Shown one piece after another: positions 6,180 through 11,253 of a DNA stretch of 13,459 nt. The notes beneath the pieces were generated by a model. The model was not told the origin of the DNA. It saw nothing but the letters and a program-made list of their open reading frames with translations, and did no database searches. Positions within the stretch are counted from its first letter, which is position 1; each line of letters starts with the position of its first letter. Source of the DNA: JAWLGW01 sp964569055 (GTDB lineage Bacteria > Planctomycetota > J058); contig CAZMSZ010000195.1 of NCBI GenBank assembly GCA_964569055.1, positions 1 to 13,459 on the forward strand, read 5' to 3'. The translations under genes and the position numbers were made by a program.

Positions 6180-7102
6180 GCCGGGCGCGCCCGCCCGCGG
6201 CGCGCTGCGCCGCGCTCCTGCTGCTGCTCGCCCTCCCGGCGGCCGCGCAGGAGGCGCCGGCGCCCGAGCGACACGACCTGCGGCCGCGCTACGCCGAGGG
6301 CGAGCGCTGGGAGGCCGAGGCCAGCCTGTCGCTGCTGCTCGACCTGCGGCTGTCGGTCCCGAGCGTCGACCTCGAGCGCACCAGCCAGCAGGAGCAGCGG
6401 GTGCGCCGGCGCTCCCAGAGCCGGGTCCGCGCCGCGCGCGACGGCGCGCCGCTGGAGGTGGAGCGGCGCTACCTCGAGGCGATCGTGGGGTCGCGCGATC
6501 CGGGCGCGCCCCGGCTGTCGCGCGAGCTGCACCCGCTCCACCAGCGCCGCCTGATCCTGGACCTCGACCCCCGCGGCCGGCTGCGGGTGCGCGTGCCGAA
6601 GGACGCCCCCCCGCTCGCCGAGTCGGCGGCCGAGGACGAGGTCCTGACCGAGCGCTACGAGGCCGTGCTACCGGCCGAGCCGGTGGCCGTCGGCGAGCGC
6701 TGGCGGATCGAGGGCGAGCGCCTCCGACGCGCCCTCGGCCCCGGCCTGGGCCGCGACCCGACCGGGGCGATCGAGTGCACGCTGGCGGCGGTCCGCGAGG
6801 AGGCGCTCGACGAGGAGGCCGAGCCCGAGCGCTACGCGGTGGTGGCCCTCGAGCTCGCGGTCGCCGGGCGCCAGGGCCCCGAGCCCGACGCCCCCCGCCT
6901 CGAGACCCGCCTGCGCGGCGAGCTCTACTTCTCCCTCGCCCACCGCAAGCTGGCCGCGGTCACGCTGCGGGGCGAAGCCCGCCTCCACCAGACCCGCCGC
7001 GAGGAGGGGCACGTGCTGGAGCTCGAGGGGAGGGGGCCAGTGGAGATCGTGAAGCGGGCGTGGTTCCCGGAGCGGCCCAAGCGGGGGGACGGGGGGAAGT
7101 AG
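6176..7102 (+). CDS. Secreted protein of unknown function
   Basis: 308 residues from GTG 6176, whose GTGA overlaps the stop of the LeuA-type gene, so it is probably translationally coupled. The leader has basic residues, a run of Leu (14-20) and a likely signal peptidase site at PAAA|QE (about 24/25). The mature protein is rich in Arg/Glu with alternating strands: 'RYAEGERWEAEASLSLLLDL', 'HQRRLILDLDPRGRLRV', a 'PAEPVAVGERWRIEGERLRR' segment and a C-terminal 'LRGELYFSLAHRKLAAVTLRGE'. This order (dose-like 'dG.v', 'pv.vGe.W', strand-rich end) resembles secreted beta-rich proteins common in planctomycetes, possibly DUF6263-like, but I do not recognise it firmly. No catalytic motif is visible. 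Its coupling to a metabolic gene is unexplained. Confidence 0.7.
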   Translation: MSRARPPAARCAALLLLLALPAAAQEAPAPERHDLRPRYAEGERWEAEASLSLLLDLRLSVPSVDLERTSQQEQRVRRRSQSRVRAARDGAPLEVERRYLEAIVGSRDPGAPRLSRELHPLHQRRLILDLDPRGRLRVRVPKDAPPLAESAAEDEVLTERYEAVLPAEPVAVGERWRIEGERLRRALGPGLGRDPTGAIECTLAAVREEALDEEAEPERYAVVALELAVAGRQGPEPDAPRLETRLRGELYFSLAHRKLAAVTLRGEARLHQTRREEGHVLELEGRGPVEIVKRAWFPERPKRGDGGK

Positions 7103-7118
7103 CCGAGTCGAGGGGAGA

Positions 7119-7250
7119 GGAAACAGGGAATATCGACAGGGAACTGGGAATGAGGAACGAGGAATTGCTGTCGCTCGTTCCCTGCCCGCGTCGGCGATAG
7201 CCGTTCTGGCATTTTCAATTTCTCATTCCCTGTTGATATTCCCTGTTTCC
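7119..7250. repeat. 132-bp element with 25-bp terminal inverted repeats
   Basis: The left arm 7119-7143 and right arm 7226-7250 are reverse complements at 24 of 25 positions (arms begin GGAAACAGGGAATATC). Each arm contains ACAGGGAA-type subrepeats. Inside, GGAACGAG (7154-7161) pairs perfectly with CTCGTTCC (7174-7181). The element is clearly AT-richer than its surroundings, encodes no protein I can support, and lies between the secreted-protein gene and the coiled-coil gene. No obvious target-site duplication was found. It may be a MITE/REP-like repeat or a transcribed structured region acting as terminator. Confidence 0.75.
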
Positions 7251-7348
7251 GGGGGCGACGCCCACGTCATCTGCACCCCATCCGAATCCTCGGGAACCCC
7301 GCCCCCGCTCCCGACGTATGGAAGGTCCGGAGAGTCCGGAGGCCCCCG

Positions 7349-8446
7349 ATGCCCCTCGCGCGCACCTTCGTCCTGCTCGTCCTCCCCGTCACGCTCCTCC
7401 TCGCGCCCGCCCGGGGGGACGTGGTCCACCTCACCGACGGGCGCACGATCGAGGGCGAGACCCGGCATACGCCCGAGGGGCTCGAGGTCACGGTCAAGCA
7501 CGGGCGGGTGGTGATCCCGCACGACCAGGTGAAGCGGCTCGAGATCCGCGAGACGGCCCGTCAGACCTACGCGCGGCTGCTCGAGGCGCTCGCGGGGGAC
7601 GACCTCGAGGGGCTGCTCGAGCTGATCGAGCACTGCGCCGCGCACGAGCTCGAGGCGGAGGCGCGGCCGCTGCTCGAGGAGGCGCGCCTGCGCGCGCCCG
7701 ACGCGCCGCGGCTCCACGCCGCCTATCAGCGGCTCGACTTCCACCTCGAGGACGGGGAGTGGGTGCCGCCCGAGGTGTGGTATCCGAAGAACGGCTACGT
7801 GCGCGACCGCGGCCGCTGGCTCACCGCCGAGCAGGCGCGGCTGGCCCGGGCCTCGCGCGACCTGCGCGAGCTGCGCGAGCGCCGCGAGGACCTCGAGCGC
7901 GAGGTGCGCCGGGCGGAGCGGGCGCTGAGCGAGGAGGACCGCGCGCTCGCCACCGTGGAGCGACGGCTCGGCGAGCTCGAGGCGTTCGAGACCGCGCTCC
8001 CCGCGCGGGTCGCCGCCGCGCAGGAGACCCTGCGGGCCCGCGAGCAGGACCTCGCCTACGCCCGCGAGCAGCACCTCCTGGCGCGCGATCGCTATCAGCT
8101 GTGGTGCCGCACCCCCTGCGGCTGCGGACAGGTCTGCGCCTGGGAGCTGCGCCGGGCCGCGCTCTACCAGGACCTGCTCGGCTGGTCGGGGAGCCGGGTC
8201 CCCGCGGCCGAGCGCGCCCGGAACGACGCGCTGGCCGCAGTCCAGCAGCTCCTGCGCGCCCAGGGCGAGCTGCCGACCCGGATGGCCGCCGCGCGGCTGC
8301 GGGTGAACGAGGCCGCGGGGAAGCGCGCCGCCGCGGCCAGCGCCCTGGAGCTGGCCCGGATCGACGCCGAGCAGGCGGCGGCCGAGCTGGCGCGCGCCGA
8401 GCAGGAGCGGGCCGCGGCCAAGGCGGCCGCCCGCGCGCCGCGCTAG
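7349..8446 (+). CDS. Secreted coiled-coil protein with N-terminal beta module and cysteine hook
   Basis: 365 residues with a signal peptide (FVLLVLPVTLLLAPARG, cleaved near 23). Residues 24-67, 'DVVHLTDGRTIEGE...HGRVVIPHDQVKRLEI', form the small beta module found in front of many planctomycete exported proteins. 'FHLEDGEWVPPEVWYPKNGY' (131-150) and 'RGRWLTAEQ' (154-162) are short W-containing repeats of the same lineage. Residues 163-248 and about 284-365 are strongly charged heptad-like helices predicted to form a coiled coil. Between them, near the turn, lies C253-R-T-P-C257-G-C259-G-Q-V-C263. Two helical arms joined by a cysteine cluster recall the zinc hook of Rad50-like proteins in layout only. 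Function is unknown and the location is periplasmic or extracellular. GGAGG at 7338-7342, six bases before the ATG, fixes the start. Confidence 0.82.
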   Translation: MPLARTFVLLVLPVTLLLAPARGDVVHLTDGRTIEGETRHTPEGLEVTVKHGRVVIPHDQVKRLEIRETARQTYARLLEALAGDDLEGLLELIEHCAAHELEAEARPLLEEARLRAPDAPRLHAAYQRLDFHLEDGEWVPPEVWYPKNGYVRDRGRWLTAEQARLARASRDLRELRERREDLEREVRRAERALSEEDRALATVERRLGELEAFETALPARVAAAQETLRAREQDLAYAREQHLLARDRYQLWCRTPCGCGQVCAWELRRAALYQDLLGWSGSRVPAAERARNDALAAVQQLLRAQGELPTRMAAARLRVNEAAGKRAAAASALELARIDAEQAAAELARAEQERAAAKAAARAPR

Positions 8447-8472
8447 CGGGCTGTCGAGCACGAGCGCGAGCG

Positions 8473-8489
8473 CGAGCTCGGGGAGCTCG
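8473..8489 (+). terminator. Stem-loop after the coiled-coil gene
   Basis: CGAGCTC (8473-8479) pairs with GAGCTCG (8483-8489) across a GGG loop, 26 bases past the stop. There is no T-tract. A weak terminator or mRNA 3'-end structure; the surrounding GAGCGC repeats make chance pairing possible. Confidence 0.3.
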
Positions 8490-8571
8490 TCGGCACGTCA
8501 TGGCGAGAGCTGACGCGAGGACCGACCCACCGCTTCTGGTGCGACGACGCGCCGGGGCGTAGGGTGACGCC

Positions 8572-9615
8572 ATGGGCGTGGTGCGGGACACGGCGGATCG
8601 GCTCGTCCGCAGCTTCACGGGCGTGTTCACGTTCGACGTCGACCCCGCGCTCGACGAGCAGGAGAACGTCGAGCGCGTCGTGGCCGAGACCGGCGTCGTC
8701 GCGGGGGTGATCTCCTGCCTGCAGCCGATCCCGCTGGCGGACATCGTCGTGCTCGCGCCGCTGCACGTGAAGATGACCCTGCAGATCGGCCGGATCAAAG
8801 GTTTCGAGGTCTCGCAGGAGCGCGCGGTCGAGATCGTGCGCGAGGTCCTGGCGGCGGCCTGGCTGGCGCTGGCCTCGCAGGCGGTGATCGGCGTGATCGG
8901 CAAGCTGATCCCGCCCGCGCGCGCGGTGTTCAACTTCACGCTGAACTACGCCGCGACCTGGGCGATCGGGAGCGTGGTCGCCTACTACTTCGACTGCCTG
9001 CGCGAGGGGACGAGCCCCTCGGCCGACGTCATGAAGGAGCTGTTCGCCGAGGAGCTCCGCGCCGGCAAGACGCACGGGGCGGCCGCCGGCGGGGACGCGC
9101 TCCAGGCGCGCGCCGAGGCCCTCCGCGAGCGCGTGCGGCGGCGGGACCCGGCGCTGGTCACCAAGACCCGCCTGGTGCCGCGGCTGGAGGCCCTCGCGCC
9201 CCCGCGCCCGCCGGCCTCCGATGAGGCCGCGCCGGCCGCGAGCGAGCCCGCGCCGCGGCTCAAGATCCGGATCACGCGGGCGCAGCTCGCCCCGCCCGCG
9301 CCCCCACAGCAGGACGAGCCCGCCGCGCCCGAGCGGCCGGCCAAGACCCTCGGGCACGAGGGCGAGGCGCCGCGCGAGGTGGCGATCGGGTTCAAGAACC
9401 CGCCCAAGACCCTGGGCGAAGAGACCCCCTCCGCCCGCGAGCGAGACCGGGCCCAGGCGGTCGCCGCCCTCGAGGCCCCCGCGGCTGAGGGGCCGGAGGA
9501 CGGGCTGGTCGAACGGCTCGAGCGCCTGGCCGCGCTCCTCCGGGCGGGGGCGCTGTCGGCCGACGAGTTCGCGCGCGCCAAGCAGCGCCTGCTGGCCGAG
9601 GGCCCCGACGCGTGA
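8572..9615 (+). CDS. DUF697-domain membrane protein with SHOCT-like C-terminus
   Basis: 347 residues. The region 35-145 is a DUF697-type domain: 'ETGVVAGVISCLQPIPLADIV' (39-59) with the typical Pro-(I/L)-Pro-x-A-D turn, 'PLHVKMTLQIGRIKGFEVS' (63-81), 'ASQAVIGVIGKLIPPARAVFNF' (101-122) and 'AIGSVVAYYF' (131-140). These stretches are hydrophobic and are expected to associate with the inner membrane; DUF697 domains occur alone or beside GTPases. Residues 165-305 are a Pro/Ala-rich, probably disordered linker with two KTLG motifs (258-261 and 279-282). Residues 311-343, 'LVERLERLAALLRAGALSADEFARAKQRLLAE', match the SHOCT domain pattern (two short helices with G-x-(L/I)-(S/T)-x-x-E-F), a possible interaction module. 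AGGGTGA (8561-8567) precedes the ATG. The stop overlaps the next gene by GTGA. Confidence 0.82.
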   Translation: MGVVRDTADRLVRSFTGVFTFDVDPALDEQENVERVVAETGVVAGVISCLQPIPLADIVVLAPLHVKMTLQIGRIKGFEVSQERAVEIVREVLAAAWLALASQAVIGVIGKLIPPARAVFNFTLNYAATWAIGSVVAYYFDCLREGTSPSADVMKELFAEELRAGKTHGAAAGGDALQARAEALRERVRRRDPALVTKTRLVPRLEALAPPRPPASDEAAPAASEPAPRLKIRITRAQLAPPAPPQQDEPAAPERPAKTLGHEGEAPREVAIGFKNPPKTLGEETPSARERDRAQAVAALEAPAAEGPEDGLVERLERLAALLRAGALSADEFARAKQRLLAEGPDA

Positions 9616-9779
9616 GCGCGGTGAAGCGAGGGGCGGCTCGACGCGTCCCTCCTGCCATGCCCGACCCAGATCGCCCCGAGTCGCGCGACGCGCCCCCCTC
9701 GGGCAGCGCCGACCGCTGGACGTTCCTGGCCTACCTGCTCGCGGTCGCTCTCGCGCTCACGTTGGGCGCGGTCGCTTGA
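9612..9779 (+). CDS. Tiny single-span membrane protein
   Basis: A 55-codon frame starting at GTG 9612, whose GTGA overlaps the stop of the DUF697 gene. In-frame alternatives are GTG 9621 and ATG 9657; the last gives 40 residues starting MPDPDRPES. A polar Pro/Asp/Arg-rich front is followed by one C-terminal transmembrane segment (WTFLAYLLAVALALTLGAVA), so the N-terminus is likely cytoplasmic in a tail-anchored arrangement. The hydrophobic run ending exactly at the stop and the coupling to a membrane protein gene argue for a real gene. No homologue is recognised. It ends seven bases before the convergent tail-tube gene. Confidence 0.55.
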   Translation: MSAVKRGAARRVPPAMPDPDRPESRDAPPSGSADRWTFLAYLLAVALALTLGAVA

Positions 9780-9786
9780 GTGAAGG

Positions 9787-10236
9787 CTACTCACCCTCGA
9801 TCTTCATGTCGAAGCCGCGGTGCGAGAGCTCGATCCGCTCGATCGAGATCTCCGAGCCGCCGTACTCGAACTCGGGGCCCTCGTAGCGCGAGGGCCACGC
9901 CTCGCGGAAGTCCCAGCGCACGATCGCGTTCCCCTGCTGGTCGAGCGCGATGATCGAGCCGCTCTTGCGCTGGACGTTCCCGTCGCGGTTCGCCCTGAGC
10001 CAGTCGAACAGGTCCTTGCTCGCCGACGAGCCGCGGGCGAGCACGATCGGCGTCCAGCGCGCGGGACCGACCAGCTTGTGCATGTGGTCGTTGATCCCGC
10101 CCTCGGGATGCTCGAGCACCTCGATCTGCACGATCAAGCCCGACGCGTAGCAGAAGTCCGCCACCTCGAGCTCGTCGAGGGTGACCTTGAACCGGAAGGC
10201 ACGGTTGAGCACGCCGTCCTGCGCCGGGCTGTACAT
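9787..10236 (-). CDS. Phage/contractile-injection tail tube protein (T4 gp19 family), orphan
   Basis: 149 residues, full length for the family. The pattern matches T4 gp19/PF06841-type tail tube proteins throughout: 'FRFKVTLDELEVADFCYASGL' split as 14-34, an 'EHPEGGINDHMHKLVGP' segment (42-58; family exGGxNxxxhklpg), 'IVLARGSSASKDLFDWL' (64-80; family ixLkRGxxxxxxLwxW), 'KSGSIIALDQQGNAIVRWDF' (91-110), 'REAWPSRYEGPEF' (111-123; family AWPxkYxGpxl), and 'ISIERIELSHRGF' (130-142). In myophages, R-type tailocins and extracellular contractile injection systems this protein stacks in rings as the inner tube. No sheath, baseplate, spike, ATPase or effector gene is present within the window, so it is an orphan here. 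There is no clear Shine-Dalgarno sequence; a TAGTAT box at 10247-10252 (minus) lies only 10 bases before the ATG, which hints at a very short leader. Confidence 0.9.
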   Translation of the reverse strand: MYSPAQDGVLNRAFRFKVTLDELEVADFCYASGLIVQIEVLEHPEGGINDHMHKLVGPARWTPIVLARGSSASKDLFDWLRANRDGNVQRKSGSIIALDQQGNAIVRWDFREAWPSRYEGPEFEYGGSEISIERIELSHRGFDMKIEGE

Positions 10237-10374
10237 GCGTCCAAGGATACTACACCCGCCCGCAGGGCCGACCTCGTTGGCAGGGCGATGGTTATGGCTG
10301 CGGTCCCCCCCCGCCCGCGGGGACTCGTTGCGCGGCGCGCGCGGGCGTGCGTATCCTCCGCGCGGGGAGGTCGC
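10237..10374. promoter_or_regulatory. Divergent promoter region between tail tube gene and secreted-protein gene
   Basis: 138 bases between divergently transcribed genes. The heptamer GTATCCT occurs on each strand facing its gene: minus 10250-10244 and plus 10351-10357. On the plus side TTGCGC (10328-10333) and TATCCT (10352-10357) are 18 bases apart, a fair -35/-10 pair, followed by a GGGGAGG ribosome site (10364-10370) four bases before ATG 10375. On the minus side TAGTAT (10252-10247) overlaps the heptamer and no -35 is evident. Confidence 0.45.
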
Positions 10375-11184
10375 ATGCGCCGTTTCAGCCTTTGTCTCTG
10401 CTTGACCGCAGCCGCCTGGGCCTTGGGGCCCGCCACCACCGCGCCCCCGTGGCGCGCGATGGCCGAGCCCGACGACGAAGAGGAGGACGAGGAAGAGGAG
10501 GACGAGGACGAGGACGCCGAACAGGAGGGCGCCGAAGAGGAGGACCCGGCGCCCGCTCCGGCCGACCCGCAGGTCAAGGATGCGCTCGACGAGCTGCTGG
10601 TCGTCGGCCACCGCCTCCTGCCCGGCAACGTGCTCGACGCCACCTACTCGCTCACCGATGGCGTCGAGGTGGACGACTTCCTCAGCAAGGGCTTCGACAA
10701 GGTCGAGATCCACGAGGTCTCGGGGGCCGGCGGGCGCAGCGACACCGGGCTCGAGCTCGGCGCCGGCTCTCGCAAGGCCGGGACCTTGATGCACAAGGTG
10801 ACCTTCAAGGGTGACTTCGAGATCGAAGTCGAGATGTGGGCCGCGCACAACACGCCGAGCGCGATCCTGTGCGTGCTCCTGAGCAAGAAGGTCGGCGTGT
10901 CCTGGGGCCAGGGGCTGTGCAAGCCCACCAGCCTGAGGCTGTTCAACAGGGGCGCCAAGGCGGACCCCACCGAGTTCCGCGAGGAGCGCACGGTCCGCAC
11001 CAAGATCACCTGCAAGGACGACGTGGTCACCGTGATGTGCAACGGGCGCAAGGTGGACGAGCGGCGCTTCAAGAAAGGTGAGCTGTCGCAGGTGCGGTTC
11101 GGGCTCGTGGCCCGGAACATCCGGGTCGTGGTGTCGGAGCTCCGGCTGCGTGGCGCCGTCGACGTCGAGGAGCTCAACCGCTGA
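10375..11184 (+). CDS. Secreted protein with acidic tract and probable jelly-roll domain
   Basis: 269 residues. Basic MRR, a hydrophobic stretch (4-22) and AMA|E (about 30/31) form a likely signal peptide. Residues 31-57 are almost all Asp/Glu, followed by a short Pro/Ala linker (58-66). From about 80 to 262 the chain is beta-rich: 'NVLDATYSLTDGVEVDDF' (85-102), 'GTLMHKVTFKGDFEIEVEMWA' (136-156), 'VRTKITCKDDVVTVMCNGRKV' (207-227), then 'QVRFGLVARNIRVVVSELRLRG' (239-260). This order (hidden strand, 'F.G.f.ie.e', 'v.v..nG..v', 'g.lgl....i.v...rvr') resembles the DUF1080/LamG concanavalin-like jelly roll of exported sugar-binding or glycosidase-associated proteins. No active-site residues are recognised, so binding rather than hydrolysis is only a guess. 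A strong Shine-Dalgarno sequence supports the start; a nested hairpin follows the stop. Confidence 0.75.
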   Translation: MRRFSLCLCLTAAAWALGPATTAPPWRAMAEPDDEEEDEEEEDEDEDAEQEGAEEEDPAPAPADPQVKDALDELLVVGHRLLPGNVLDATYSLTDGVEVDDFLSKGFDKVEIHEVSGAGGRSDTGLELGAGSRKAGTLMHKVTFKGDFEIEVEMWAAHNTPSAILCVLLSKKVGVSWGQGLCKPTSLRLFNRGAKADPTEFREERTVRTKITCKDDVVTVMCNGRKVDERRFKKGELSQVRFGLVARNIRVVVSELRLRGAVDVEELNR

Positions 11185-11192
11185 GGACCGGG

Positions 11193-11247
11193 GCGAGCCG
11201 CCGGCGGTGACGGGCGACGAGGCCCTCGCCCGCGAAGGGCGGCTCGC
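11193..11247. terminator. Nested stem-loop between convergent genes
   Basis: An outer perfect 10-bp stem, GCGAGCCGCC (11193-11202) with GGCGGCTCGC (11238-11247), encloses an inner 7-bp stem, CGGGCGA (11211-11217) with TCGCCCG (11226-11232). It starts nine bases past the stop of the plus-strand gene and ends seven bases before the stop of the minus-strand gene, so it could serve both as a terminator. No T-tract is present on either strand. Confidence 0.55.
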
Positions 11248-11253
11248 GCCGGG

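Noticed and set aside
7318..8562. Plus-strand frame of 414 codons shifted from the coiled-coil gene
   Set aside because: Arg/Ala/Gly-rich shadow; the 7349 frame has a signal peptide and ribosome site.
9820..10374. Plus-strand frame antisense to the tail tube gene and continuous with the secreted-protein gene
   Set aside because: The minus strand matches the gp19 family along its length, and the secreted protein begins at ATG 10375 with a strong ribosome site and signal peptide.
10134..10643. Minus-strand poly-Ser open frame
   Set aside because: The serine run is the antisense reading of the Asp/Glu codons of the secreted protein.
10237..10848. Upstream extension of the tail tube frame on the minus strand
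   Set aside because: It runs antisense through the acidic tract; the family start is at MYSPAQDG (10236) and the remaining sequence is low complexity.
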